A stretch of DNA of 64,000 nucleotides from Halorussus salinus (GCF_004765815.2 NZ_ML974127.1:660927-724926); one strand, 5' to 3'. Shown: positions 25,539 to 34,328, counted from the first letter of the stretch. A program made the numbers and translations. The notes: generated by a model from the sequence alone, not told the origin.

Positions 25539-26588
25539 ATGGAGCGCGAGCCGCAGAACTTCGGGCGCGTCCTCTCGTCGATGTGTACCGTGCCCCACCC
25601 CGACGCCCGCGAGGCCGCCGAGCGGTTCCTCGCGGACAACCCCGGCGACCCGACGACGTATCCAGCCGTCGCCGAACTGGAGCGCGAGGCCGTCGGTCTC
25701 CTCGGCGAGATGACCGGTTTGGACGACCCGCAGGGCTACGTCGCCAGCGGCGGGACCGAGGCCAACTTACAGGCGGTCCGGGCGGCCCGCAATCTCTCGG
25801 ACTGCGACGACCCGAACATCGTCGCGCCTGAGAGCGCCCACTTCAGCTTCCAGAAGGCCGCCGACGTGTTGGACGTGGAGTTGCGACTCGCACCCACCGA
25901 CGACGACCGGCGCGCGGACCTCGGGGCGGTCCGGCGACTCGCCGACGACGAGACCGCGCTGATAGCCGGGGTGGCCGGAACCACCGAGTACGGTCGCGTG
26001 GACCCGATTCCGGACCTCGGCGCGGTCGCCCGCGAGGTGGGCGCGCTCTTCCACGTGGACGCCGCGTGGGGCGGGTTCGTCCTCCCGTTCACCGACCACG
26101 AGTGGGACTTCGCGGACGCGCCGGTCGATACGATGGCCATCGACCCCCACAAGATGGGGCGCGCGCCGGTCCCCGCGGGCGGCTTTCTCGCCCGCGAGGA
26201 GAAGACCCTCGACGCGCTCGCCGTGGACACGCCGTATCTCGAATCGACCTCGCAGGCGACCCTGACCGGCACCCGAAGCGGCGCTGGCGTTGCGGGCGCG
26301 CGGGCCGCGATGGACGCTCTCTGGCGCGAGGGCTACCGCGAGAACTACGAGCGCGGGCAGGCCAACGCCGAGTGGGTCGCCGCCGAACTCGAATCGCGGG
26401 GCTACGAGGTGGTCGAACCCGTCCTCCCGCTGGTCGCGGCCGATATTCCGCGCGAGGAGATTTCGGCGCTCCAATCGACTGGGTGGCGGGTCTCGCCCAC
26501 CGCGACCGGCGAGTTGCGAATCGTCTGTATGCCCCACGTCACCCGCGAGATGCTGACGGAGTTCCTCGCGGACCTCGATTCGGTCTGA
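25539..26588 (+). CDS. mfnA: L-tyrosine/L-aspartate decarboxylase family protein
   Basis: 349 residues of a fold-type I PLP decarboxylase: [44 protein letters not shown] and the PLP lysine in [16 protein letters not shown]. In archaea without methanofuran this family makes beta-alanine from aspartate for CoA synthesis (known for Thermococcus). A pantoate kinase gene at 39513 in this window belongs to the same pathway. The 75-bp gap to the MGMT-like gene allows co-transcription. Confidence 0.92.
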   Translation: MEREPQNFGRVLSSMCTVPHPDAREAAERFLADNPGDPTTYPAVAELEREAVGLLGEMTGLDDPQGYVASGGTEANLQAVRAARNLSDCDDPNIVAPESAHFSFQKAADVLDVELRLAPTDDDRRADLGAVRRLADDETALIAGVAGTTEYGRVDPIPDLGAVAREVGALFHVDAAWGGFVLPFTDHEWDFADAPVDTMAIDPHKMGRAPVPAGGFLAREEKTLDALAVDTPYLESTSQATLTGTRSGAGVAGARAAMDALWREGYRENYERGQANAEWVAAELESRGYEVVEPVLPLVAADIPREEISALQSTGWRVSPTATGELRIVCMPHVTREMLTEFLADLDSV

Positions 26589-26632
26589 GCGACCCATCAC
26601 TTTTCAGTTTCGTCGGTGTCGTTGGAACACCG

Positions 26633-27283
26633 ATGCGCTCGTCTGACTCCGTCGCCGCCGAGTCTCGGTCGTCCGAGCCGCGCTCCTCCGACCCGCCGAC
26701 GCCCGACCCGCCGGACCCGCCGGAGGGCTACCGGGAACCGGTCGCGTTCTCCTACCCGTCGCTGTGGCTATCTGTCGGGTCGCTCGTCCTGTTCGTCGCC
26801 GCGTTCGTCAGCTTCGGGCGACTGATGAGTGCGCTCCGGGCCGACAGCGCGCTGGAGTTCACGGTGGGTCCGGCCGGAATCGCCGTCGTCGCGCTCCTGT
26901 CGGTCGGCACTATCGTCGTCCACGAACTCGTTCACGGGGCAGTCTATCGTCTGCTCGGCTATCGAGTCCGGTACGGACTCGCGCTGAACATGGGCGCGGC
27001 CTACGCCGCCGCCTTCGGGCAGTTCCAGACGCGCCGGGACAACGTGGTCGTCGCGCTCGCGCCGCTGGTCGTCTTTACCGTCGTCCTGACGCCCCTGCTG
27101 GCCGGACCGTTGGTGGTCGCGCTCGGGGCGTTCCTCGTCCTCGTGGTGAACACCTCGGGCGCTATCGGCGACCTCTACCTCTCGTGGCGACTCCTCCGGA
27201 TGCCCGAGGGTACCCTGCTCTACGACCTAAGCGCGCGCCACTCCTACATTTACTACCCGGAAAACGGAGATGTGGAGTTCTGA
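26633..27283 (+). CDS. Membrane protein with HExxH motif (DUF3267-like putative metallopeptidase)
   Basis: The ATG at 26633 gives 216 residues. A Ser/Pro-rich soluble N-terminus of about 40 residues is followed by four hydrophobic segments. VVHELVHGAVYRLLGYRV carries HELVH, a zinc-peptidase HExxH, next to the membrane. An Asn-containing late segment (VVNTSGAIGDLYLSWRLL) resembles the third ligand region of site-2-protease-like DUF3267 proteins. It could be an intramembrane protease or a degenerate relative; no substrate is suggested. Confidence 0.82.
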   Translation: MRSSDSVAAESRSSEPRSSDPPTPDPPDPPEGYREPVAFSYPSLWLSVGSLVLFVAAFVSFGRLMSALRADSALEFTVGPAGIAVVALLSVGTIVVHELVHGAVYRLLGYRVRYGLALNMGAAYAAAFGQFQTRRDNVVVALAPLVVFTVVLTPLLAGPLVVALGAFLVLVVNTSGAIGDLYLSWRLLRMPEGTLLYDLSARHSYIYYPENGDVEF

Positions 27284-27300
27284 CGCCGGAGTCTCTTGGG

Positions 27301-28125
27301 TCAGGACTCGGCGGCCCCGGCGTCGGTTTCGGAGTCGGCGTCGGTACCGGACCCTGCGTCGGTACCGGAGTCCCGCTCGGCGTCGGAACTCGACCGGGCG
27401 TCGCGCTCCGACTCGCCGCCGACGCGTTCGACTGCCGCGCCGAGGGCGTTGCGCTTGACGCTCCGAAGTCCCTTCTCGGCGGCCTGCCGCGACGAGTAGC
27501 CCTGTCCGGAGTCGGCGATGGTGTTACCGTTGTCGTGGACGAGTCGCCAGCGCCACTTGCCGTCCTTGCCCTCGTAGACCTCGAAGGCGGCTTTTGCGGG
27601 CGCTTCGAGTGCTTCGACGGTCGAGCCGTCGAGTTGGCGCATCTCGACCCGGCCGCCGGTCCGCTCGCGGACGACCCGCGCGGCGGCCTCCTTCGTCCGC
27701 GAGACGAGCGAGGGCGCGACGGTCTCGACCGCCTCGAACGCGTCGATGGCGTCGCCGACGAGCGACGACGAGAACTCGCGGGCCAGCAGGCACTCGCCGT
27801 CACGGTAGAGCGAAATCGAGAGGCCCTGCCACTCGACGCCGCCCGTCTCGGGAGGGTCCGGCGCGGCGACGGCGGCTCCGTCTTCGGTCCACGTCCCGTC
27901 GCGTCGGTAGTCGAGACCGACGCTCGCGGCCGTGAGGTCGCCGTCACCGTCGTCGCGCCGGTAGGAGAGCCGAGCGCGCAGTCGCGGGTGTGCGACGAGG
28001 AGATACTCGTGGTCGAACATGGCCACCCGTAGCGGTCCGACGCGCTTGAGTCTGTTTGCCGCGGTCGGTCCGAACCTGTCGATTCCCTCACGGAAATTCC
28101 GGAGAAACGAAGACAAAAAGCTCAT
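27301..28125 (-). CDS. DUF1508 (YegP-like) domain protein
   Basis: The last third contains FEVYEGKDGKWRWRLVHDNGN and then SGQGYSSRQAAEKGLRSVKRNA, a clear YegP-type domain as in the haloarchaeal HVO_2922 family. About 150 upstream residues are an uncharacterised alpha/beta region. The C-terminus is a disordered acidic GTDA-repeat tail. The ATG at 28125 (MSFLSSFLRNF) gives 274 residues. A second ATG at 28020 (MFDHEYLLVAH) is equally plausible, because the divergent gene starts at 28130 or 28151, leaving almost no promoter space for the longer form. Function unknown. Confidence 0.75.
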   Translation of the reverse strand: MSFLSSFLRNFREGIDRFGPTAANRLKRVGPLRVAMFDHEYLLVAHPRLRARLSYRRDDGDGDLTAASVGLDYRRDGTWTEDGAAVAAPDPPETGGVEWQGLSISLYRDGECLLAREFSSSLVGDAIDAFEAVETVAPSLVSRTKEAAARVVRERTGGRVEMRQLDGSTVEALEAPAKAAFEVYEGKDGKWRWRLVHDNGNTIADSGQGYSSRQAAEKGLRSVKRNALGAAVERVGGESERDARSSSDAERDSGTDAGSGTDADSETDAGAAES

Positions 28126-28150
28126 AATCGTGCTACGCTCGTATCCACCT

Positions 28151-28711
28151 GTGTTCGGCATCCTCGCCCCTGCACTCCTCGACGGCGTCGGGCTCGGCTC
28201 GTTCGAGTGGTTAGAACACGTCGTCGAGACCACGACGGGGTGGGCGGGGCTGGCCATCATCTTCGTCTACTCGTTTCTCATCGCGTTCGCGCTCCCCGGC
28301 GTGAGCGAGGTGGTGCTGGCCGCGCCGCTGGACCTCGGACTCACGCAGGCCGGGCGACTCGCGCTCATCATCCTCGTCAGCGGCGTCGGCAAGGCCGCCG
28401 GGAGCATCCTCGCGTTCCACATCGGCCAAGAGGCCAAGGAGTCCGGTCCCATCATCAGCTTTCTCCGTCGGTCACGCTTCGACGTTATCGAGTGGTCCGA
28501 GAACAAGACGGTCCAACTCGCCCAGAAGTGGGGCTACCTCGGGATGGCGCTGGCGCTCTCCGTGCCCTTCTTCCCCGACACCATCTCCATCTACGCCTTC
28601 GCGGTCCTCGAAGAGGACTATCTGAAGTTCGCGCTGGCGACGTTCGCCGGGAGCGTGGGTCGGCTCCTCGTGACGCTTCTCCTCTACGGCTCGACGGTCG
28701 CGGCGTTCTGA
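28151..28711 (+). CDS. YqaA/VTT-domain-like membrane protein
   Basis: The GTG at 28151 gives 186 residues (FGILAPALLDGVGLG); a GTG at 28130 in the same frame is an alternative. AAAAGCTCATAAT (28116-28128) sits 23-35 bp before 28151, which favours that start as leaderless. Four to five helices are visible, including LIAFALPGVSEVVLAAPLDL and GYLGMALALSVPFFPDTISIY with re-entrant prolines, as in SNARE-associated/VTT proteins. Relatives are lipid scramblases or permease-like proteins of uncertain function. Confidence 0.78.
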   Translation: MFGILAPALLDGVGLGSFEWLEHVVETTTGWAGLAIIFVYSFLIAFALPGVSEVVLAAPLDLGLTQAGRLALIILVSGVGKAAGSILAFHIGQEAKESGPIISFLRRSRFDVIEWSENKTVQLAQKWGYLGMALALSVPFFPDTISIYAFAVLEEDYLKFALATFAGSVGRLLVTLLLYGSTVAAF

Positions 28712-28783
28712 GAAGAGCTGATTTTCCGCTGACCAGCGTTTTCTACCGAACCACCGAGGACGCGCTCGGCCGACCAGACCGCG

Positions 28784-28908
28784 GTTTGGGTGGACTGAAA
28801 GGGGCCGGTCGCTGGCGTTTGCGTGGTCGCCTCAGCGACCTCTCTCCGGAGTGAACGCAGTGAACGGAGGAGATGTCGCTGAGCGACCGCCAGCGACCGG
28901 GGGCTTTC
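28784..28908 (+). repeat. Structured repeat family 1, copy 2
   Basis: The same plan as copy 1 at 6201. GAAAG (28797-28801) pairs with CTTTC (28904-28908), with an opposed GGG/GGG internal loop (28802-28804 and 28901-28903). CCGGTCGCTGGCG (28805-28817) pairs with 28888-28900. GTCG-CTCAGCGA pairs with TCGCTGAG-CGAC (28876-28887) around a one-base bulge. The helix 2 sequence differs from copy 1 at several positions on both arms, yet pairing is kept. The flank TTTGGGTGGACT is also shared. The terminal loop is unrelated to that of copy 1. Confidence 0.8.
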
Positions 28909-29029
28909 GAGGCTACGTTCACGCTGAGTCTCGTTATCGGTTCACGACAGACTTCGACGCGTATCGAGCGAAGGTTTACGGGCAGTCCGGCCCGAACCGG
29001 TGGTATGCAGCGCATCGAGGTGAGCGGCC

Positions 29030-30049
29030 GTGGCGGATAGCTTGCGGGTCGTACAGGGATTGGTCGTCCTCGTCGGCGTCGCCGTGACCGTGGCGCTCGG
29101 GTGGGTCCTGTTCGTGGAGGTGCCGGAGGGGAACCTCGCCAGACTCCTCGGTGTCGTGCTGGCCGTGCTGGCGGGGGTCGTCGGGGCGCGAGGAGCCGGG
29201 AGTCTCGCCTCGCGGTGGGCCGCCAGCTACGACGTGGCGGAGGTCGCCGTCGAGGGACCCATCACGCGCGACGGCGGCGGCGGTTCGATTCCGCCGCGAC
29301 CCGGCGGCACGCCCGCCGACGACATCGTCGAGCAGATAGAGAGCGCAGACGAGGACTCCTCGGCGCGGGCGCTCCTCTTGCGCCTGAACACGCCGGGCGG
29401 CGAGGTCGTTCCGAGCGACGACATCCGACTCGCGGCCGAGCGCTTCGACGGGCCGACGGTCGCCTACGCGACGGACGTGTGCGCCAGCGGCGGCTACTGG
29501 ATAGCCAGCGGCTGTGACGCAATCTACGCCCGCGAGGGGAGCATCGTCGGCTCTATCGGCGTCATCGGCTCGCGGGTCAACGCCAAGGGGATGGCCGACA
29601 AGCTCGGACTGGAGTACGAGCGCCTCGCGGCGGGCAAGTACAAGGACGCGGGCCAGTCGCTCAAGGAGATGTCCGAGGAGGAACGCGAGTACCTCCAAGG
29701 CATCATCGACGGCTACTACGACGAGTTCGTCGAGCGCGTGACCGACGGCCGAGACCTGAGCGACGAGCAGGTCCGGGACACCGAGGCCAGAGTCTATCTG
29801 GGCGACGACGCCGCGTCCATCGGACTGGTGGACGAACTCGCCACGAAGAAGCAAATCGAGGACCGCCTCGCCGACGACCTGAACGTCGAGGAGGTCACGG
29901 TCGAGGAGTTCACCCCCGAGCGCAACCTGATGGAGCGCCTGCGCGGCGGCTCCCAAGCGGTCGCCTACGCCTTCGGCGCGGGCGTCGCCAGCGCCCTCGG
30001 CGGCGACGACCGGGGCGACGTGGACGGCTTCGAGTTCCGACTGCGGTAG
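29030..30049 (+). CDS. sppA: Signal peptide peptidase SppA-type serine protease
   Basis: 339 residues with a GTG start. Two N-terminal hydrophobic helices (about 7-30 and 37-54) anchor it. The S49 peptidase core follows: LLLRLNTPGGEV, DVCASGGYWIASGCD with the predicted nucleophile S153, and SRVNAKGMADKLG with the general-base K186. It degrades released signal peptides and membrane fragments. The length of about 340 is the half-size, single-domain SppA typical of archaea and Gram-positives. The structured repeat at 28784 ends about 120 bp upstream. Confidence 0.92.
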   Translation: MADSLRVVQGLVVLVGVAVTVALGWVLFVEVPEGNLARLLGVVLAVLAGVVGARGAGSLASRWAASYDVAEVAVEGPITRDGGGGSIPPRPGGTPADDIVEQIESADEDSSARALLLRLNTPGGEVVPSDDIRLAAERFDGPTVAYATDVCASGGYWIASGCDAIYAREGSIVGSIGVIGSRVNAKGMADKLGLEYERLAAGKYKDAGQSLKEMSEEEREYLQGIIDGYYDEFVERVTDGRDLSDEQVRDTEARVYLGDDAASIGLVDELATKKQIEDRLADDLNVEEVTVEEFTPERNLMERLRGGSQAVAYAFGAGVASALGGDDRGDVDGFEFRLR

Positions 30050-30611
30050 GTCGCCGCGAGGGCTTAGAAACCTCTATCGTTTTTACGCACTGTTATAGAT
30101 TGCTACGAGAAACATTTACATTTCTGGAGTGGCGCGTGCGGGCGCGTCGCCGCGGGCGACGCGCCCATCCGCGCGAGGGACGAGTAGCGCAGTGAAACGA
30201 GCAACGCAGTCGGTTGGGGAGGACGTGGTCCGGTGCTGTGCGGTTGCCGTGCGGTTGCGGTATGATTGGCGTCGGCTACAGTGCGGTTCGCGGTGTGGAT
30301 GCGGTTGCGGTTCGCGGTGTGGATGCGGTTGCGGTTCGCAGTGTGGATGCGGTTGCGGTTCGCAGTGTGGATGCGGTTGCGGTTCGCGGTGTGGATACGG
30401 TTGCGGTTCGCGGTGGGGTCGAGATGACAGCCCGCTGTACGGTCTCATCTGCGTCAGCAGTAGCGAACTCGCTTCGACCCCTCGCTCATCCGGCAGAAGC
30501 GCCACTGACGCCGTTAAAAACCAGTAACCGACATGAAGACAGCAACCTCTCACGAACTCCGAAAATCGGAGAAAGCGAAAACCTGCGAACCCGACCCGAC
30601 GCGAACTTACC
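30050..30611. other. Convergent intergenic region with structured repeat family 2
   Basis: A 562-bp gap lies between the convergent sppA and aCPSF1 genes. It holds repeat copy B and a 24-nt minisatellite (annotated separately). A short T-rich stretch (CCTCTATCGTTTTTACG near 30071-30087) just after sppA may be its terminator. ORFs over the array are periodic repeat shadows and not genes. Confidence 0.6.
30131..30420 (+). repeat. Structured repeat family 2, copy B, with 24-nt minisatellite
   Basis: The hairpin pairs GGCGCGTCGCC (30141-30151) with GGCGACGCGCC (30155-30165). The conserved core runs about 30171-30230 (CGCGAGGGACGAGTAGCG, then CGAGCAACGCAGTCGG, then TTGGGGAGG). After a short link, 24-nt units GCGGTTCGCGGTGTGGAT-GCGGTT repeat about 5.75 times (30283-30420). 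The 5' flank GGCGCGTGCGGGCGCG is identical to copy A. Confidence 0.85.
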
Positions 30612-32531
30612 TCACTTGAACCGGAACGTCTCCAGATTCTTCGGCGCGAACGTCCGCATGTTGTACTCGTGGTACAGCGACGACGAGAGGTCCTGCGTGG
30701 AGGACTCGTCGCCGTGGACGCACAGCACCTTCTCGGGGCGCGGATTCATCGTCTTCACGAAGTTCATCAGGCCCTGCCGGTCGGCGTGGCCGGAGAAGCC
30801 GTCCACCGTCTCCACGTCGAGTTCGAGCGTGAGGGTGCCGTTGCGGCCGCCGCCGCGGTTCATCGGAATCTCGTCCCAGCCGTTCTGGATGCGTCGGCCC
30901 AGCGTCCCCTGTGCCTGATAGCCGACGAACGTCATCGTGTTGTCGGGGTCGCCGCCGAGGTGTTCGAGCCACGACATGATGGGGCCGCCCGTGACCATCC
31001 CGGAGGTCGAGAGGATGATACACTGGTCGCCGTCGGCCACGTCTTGGCGTTCCTCCTCGCCGCCGTCGATGTGGTTGAACTCGTCGGCGAGGAAGGGGTT
31101 CTCGTCCTCGTGGAAGATACGGTCCCGCAAATCGTCGCGCAGGTACTCGGGGTAGGTCGTGTGGATGGCCGTCGCCTCCCAAATCATGCCGTCGAGGTGG
31201 ACCGGCATCTCGGGGATGTCGCCGTTGCGCATGGCCTCCTCGATGACGAGCATCATCTCTTGGGAGCGACCGACCGCGAACGCGGGGATGACGACCTTCC
31301 CGCCCTTCTCGTAGGTGTCGTTGATGACTTCCTTGAGTCGGCGCTCGGAGTCCTCTTGGTCGGTCTGGTAGTCGTTGCGACCGCCGTAGGTCGATTCCAA
31401 CACGAGCGTTTCGACTCGCGGGAAGTCGTTGACCGCACCGTTGAACAGGCGCGTGTCGTCGTAGTGGATGTCGCCCGAGAACGCGACGTTGTAGAGGCCG
31501 TCGCCGATGTGGAAGTGCGAGACGGCGCTCCCGAGGATGTGGCCCGCGTTGTGGAGCGTGAGCTTCACGTCGGGCGCGATGTCGGTCACGTCGCCGTATT
31601 CGAGGGGGATGGTGTGCTTGATAGCCTCCCGGACCATCTCCGAATCGTAAGGCGGCGTGCGGCCTTCCTTGGCGGCCACGTCGAGGTAGTCCAACTGCAG
31701 CAAGCCCATCAGGTCACGGGTCGGTTCGGTCGTGTAGATGGGACCGTCGTAGCCGTACTTGAACAGGAGCGGAATCAGCGCCGAGTGGTCGAGGTGGGCG
31801 TGGGTCAGCACCACCGCGTCGATGGTGTTGGCCCCGGCACCCAGTGCCTCCTCGACTTGGAGGTAGGGCACTTCGTCCTCCGCGCCGGGCTTGTCGCCGC
31901 AGTCGATGAGGACGCGGGTCTCGGGCGTCGAGAGGATGAACGAAGCCCGGCCGACCTCGCGGCAACAGCCGAGCGTCGTGATGCGGACGTACTCGTCGTT
32001 GGACATCTCCTCGCGGTGAATCTGGCGACCCACCTTTTCGAGGATGTCGCGGCGCTCGTCGCGCTCCTGTTTCAGGAAGTTCCGGACGTTCGAGACCGTC
32101 GAGGACTCGATGGGCGGCGTCCGGACGACTTCGGGCGTCCAGCCGACTTCTTGGGTTATCTCGCGCAGGGTCGAGCCGTGCTTGCCGATGACCATGCCGG
32201 GCTTCTCGGCCTCGATGACGACCTCGCCCGTGTCGGCGTGGAAGTCGAGGTCGGTGACTCCGGCCTCCTCGGGGATGACCTCCATCACCTTGTCGCGGGC
32301 GTCTTGGGGCCGCGACAACACGTCGGGGTCAGGGCGGACGGTGATGCGCTTGCGAAGTTGGCTGGCCAACTGCCGGATGAGGTCGCCGTTCCGGGCGAAC
32401 TTCTTGGGGTCGCGGGTGTACACGACCAGTTCCGGGCCTTCGTACTTCACGTCGGACACCGAGATGTCGCTCGGTAGCTCGCTCGTAATCTCTGCTCGCA
32501 GGTCCTCTAGCTGCTGGTCTACTTTACTCAT
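30612..32531 (-). CDS. Archaeal CPSF1 ribonuclease / transcription termination factor (aCPSF1, FttA)
   Basis: 639 residues. N-terminal KH-like domains include VIEAEKPGMVIGKHGSTLRE (the GxxG loop GKHG). These are followed by a metallo-beta-lactamase domain with VVLTHAHLDHSALIPLLFK (zinc motif 2), AGHILGSAVSHFHIG and a beta-CASP insert with LESTYGGRND. A C-terminal GFSGHADRQGLMNF ends the fold. The protein cleaves RNA 3' ends and terminates transcription genome-wide in archaea (established for methanogen aCPSF1/FttA). An ORF upstream overlaps its start as ATGA but is doubtful. Confidence 0.95.
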   Translation of the reverse strand: MSKVDQQLEDLRAEITSELPSDISVSDVKYEGPELVVYTRDPKKFARNGDLIRQLASQLRKRITVRPDPDVLSRPQDARDKVMEVIPEEAGVTDLDFHADTGEVVIEAEKPGMVIGKHGSTLREITQEVGWTPEVVRTPPIESSTVSNVRNFLKQERDERRDILEKVGRQIHREEMSNDEYVRITTLGCCREVGRASFILSTPETRVLIDCGDKPGAEDEVPYLQVEEALGAGANTIDAVVLTHAHLDHSALIPLLFKYGYDGPIYTTEPTRDLMGLLQLDYLDVAAKEGRTPPYDSEMVREAIKHTIPLEYGDVTDIAPDVKLTLHNAGHILGSAVSHFHIGDGLYNVAFSGDIHYDDTRLFNGAVNDFPRVETLVLESTYGGRNDYQTDQEDSERRLKEVINDTYEKGGKVVIPAFAVGRSQEMMLVIEEAMRNGDIPEMPVHLDGMIWEATAIHTTYPEYLRDDLRDRIFHEDENPFLADEFNHIDGGEEERQDVADGDQCIILSTSGMVTGGPIMSWLEHLGGDPDNTMTFVGYQAQGTLGRRIQNGWDEIPMNRGGGRNGTLTLELDVETVDGFSGHADRQGLMNFVKTMNPRPEKVLCVHGDESSTQDLSSSLYHEYNMRTFAPKNLETFRFK

Positions 32532-33018
32532 AGTGAAAAAGTGGTTCCGTCTGTCCGTACTGTCACTCCGCTCGTCGTCCGACCGACCGGTCGGGTGTCG
32601 CCGCCGATGGGTCGCGGGTCACTCCCGGTCGGCCGCGCGTCGCTCCCGACCGGTCGCACGACACCGCGTGCTAACTGCTCGCAGTCGCACGTCGGGCCGG
32701 TCGATATGCCGTCAGGACAACGATGCAGAGTACAGCACAGCATAGATTTCGTTCTCCGCGGGATGGGAAACTCGCGCGTCGGCGAGTCGTCCACGTCCCC
32801 GGACTACCGGGGAAGACCGGACGCTCACTCGGGGACGCAGGAAAACCCGCTTACGCGGCATTAGTTGCCGATGTTATAAAAGCCTTCTCAATGCGGGCAA
32901 CGCCGCGGTTCGCGCAGGGCGTGCAAGGCCGCCGAGTGAGCGTCCGATGGTCGTCCGAATCGCCGCACCGAACGCCCGCATCCAAGTATCCAAGTCGGCG
33001 GGAGTCGTTCACTCTGTC
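32532..33018. other. Divergent intergenic region with 21-nt tandem repeats
   Basis: This 487-bp region separates aCPSF1 from the gene at 33019. Four 21-nt units lie at 32573-32656. A strong TATA-like TTATAAAAG (32874-32882) is near-palindromic (CTTTTATAA on the minus strand) and could drive a long-leader aCPSF1 transcript or the plus-strand gene. No confident gene is present. Confidence 0.55.
32573..32656. repeat. 21-nt tandem array (4 units)
   Basis: There are four contiguous units of 21 nt on the minus strand, of the form CGACCGGTCGGGAGCGACGCG. If translated on the minus strand they give a seven-residue repeat, RP(V/T/I)G(S/G/R)(D/T)x. It lies between aCPSF1 and the upstream TATA-like element, so it would be in the leader of the aCPSF1 mRNA. 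Confidence 0.75.
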
Positions 33019-33555
33019 ATGCGACTGACTCCCGAGCGCGTCGCCGACGAGTACGAGTGGGTCCGCGGCCGGGCCGACGTAGTGGTTCCCGTGGTCAACG
33101 AGGTCCGCGCGGGCCTCGGCGACCTGTTCGAGACCGACGTAGACGACGTGACCGCCGACGCCTACCGCGAGGAGGTCGCCGTCGTCTTCGCGGACGGCGA
33201 CCGCGCGGTCAACGTCGCCGCGCTGGTCGCGCTCCTCCGGGACCTCGACGTGGCGCACGATTATCCGGGGTTCGTCGTGGACGAGATTCTGGGCCGGGAA
33301 CTCGCCGGGACTATCGCCGGGACCCAGCCGCTCCGCCTGCTGGGCGAGGCGACGTTCCACTACGCCGACGTGAGCGTCCACGCCGACGAGGAGGGCGAGG
33401 CGCGAAGCGCCTCGGGAGAACGAGCGGGTGACGCCCGCGAGGTCGCGGGCGCGGACGACTTGGACGCCGCCTTGGCGGCCGGGTTCCAGACGCGACTGCC
33501 GGGGTGGGACTGGCAGGACGGCGAGAGTCCCTTCGCCGTGACCGACGAGCCTTAG
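33019..33555 (+). CDS. Uncharacterised haloarchaeal protein with palindromic insert
   Basis: The ATG at 33019 gives 178 residues (MRLTPERVADEYEWV). It is soluble and acidic, with alpha/beta character, and I recognise no family. At about residues 125-143 a low-complexity peptide (EARSASGERAGDARE) interrupts the fold. Its DNA is a double hairpin (33397-33438) shared with trpA. The stop overlaps the convergent flavin reductase stop by 4 nt. Confidence 0.7.
   Translation: MRLTPERVADEYEWVRGRADVVVPVVNEVRAGLGDLFETDVDDVTADAYREEVAVVFADGDRAVNVAALVALLRDLDVAHDYPGFVVDEILGRELAGTIAGTQPLRLLGEATFHYADVSVHADEEGEARSASGERAGDAREVAGADDLDAALAAGFQTRLPGWDWQDGESPFAVTDEP
33397..33438 (+). repeat. Intragenic double-hairpin palindrome
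   Basis: GAGGCGC-GAA-GCGCCTC (33397-33413) is followed by GCGGG-TGACG-CCCGC (33424-33438). The first hairpin differs from the trpA copy only in the loop (GAA against AAA on the coding strand). In both genes it is read in the same frame, giving EA(R/Q)SAS. Confidence 0.85.
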
Positions 33556-34328
33556 CCCTCCTCGGATACCTCGTCGCCTTCCCACCCCTCGACGTAGACG
33601 TTCGCTTCCGGCACGCCCCGTTCGTCCAGATAGTCCTGCGTATCCACGACCATCTGGGGGACGCCACAGACGTAACAGTCCCGACCGTCCAAGTCGTCCA
33701 GCGCGTCGGCGAGGTGGTCCTGCACGTGACCCTCGCGGCCCGACCACTCGTCGTCGGCTTCCGAGAGGACGTAGGTCACGTCGAAGTCGGGATTGTCGGC
33801 CGCCATCTGGTCCAGCGTCTCGCGGTAGATGATATGCTCCTCGTCCTTCTCGCCGAAGAAAAAGTGGGCGTGACCGGTCCCCTCGCGGACGTACTGCTTG
33901 GCCATCGCTATCATCGGCGTGATGCCCGTGCCCGTCGAGACGAACGCCACGTCCGAGTCCAAGTCCCGGAGATAGAGATTTCCGCCTAGCTCCTCGATTT
34001 CGATGGTGTCGCCCGGCGTTCGCTCGTGCATCCACGTCGAGGCCGTGCCGTCGGGGTACCGCTTGATGGCGAGCGTGATTCTCTCGCTTCCGGGCATCGC
34101 CGTGGCCGTGTAGGGGCGGACGACCTCGCCATCTTCGTCGGCGGACGTGTCGTCTTCGTCGCCGGATTCGTCGTCGGCCGCCGGACTCTCGGACCGGTCG
34201 AAGTGGACGTGGGTGTGCTGGCCGGGGTCGAACTCGAAGGTGTAGCCGTCGGCTTCGAGGAGGAACTGCTTGACCGTCGGCGTCATCTGGTGGACTGACG
34301 TGACCGTGACCTCGTGTGTGTCGGTCAT
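33552..34328 (-). CDS. FAD-dependent ferredoxin-NADP reductase-type oxidoreductase
   Basis: 258 residues. The FAD-binding barrel has FDPGQHTHVHF and VVRPYTATAMPGS (R-x-Y-T/S motif). The NAD(P) domain has FVSTGTGITPMIAMAKQ, HFFFGEKDEEHIIYRE and the closing YVCGVPQMVVD. A halophilic acidic insert (about residues 48-68, DDESGDEDDTSADED) interrupts the FAD domain. No [2Fe-2S] domain is attached, so it needs a separate electron partner. Confidence 0.88.
   Translation of the reverse strand: MTDTHEVTVTSVHQMTPTVKQFLLEADGYTFEFDPGQHTHVHFDRSESPAADDESGDEDDTSADEDGEVVRPYTATAMPGSERITLAIKRYPDGTASTWMHERTPGDTIEIEELGGNLYLRDLDSDVAFVSTGTGITPMIAMAKQYVREGTGHAHFFFGEKDEEHIIYRETLDQMAADNPDFDVTYVLSEADDEWSGREGHVQDHLADALDDLDGRDCYVCGVPQMVVDTQDYLDERGVPEANVYVEGWEGDEVSEEG

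Noticed and set aside
30129-30918. ORFs running through the 24-nt array
   Set aside because: The translations are periodic products of the repeat (for example VRGVDAVA), with all frames open because the unit is a multiple of three and lacks stops.
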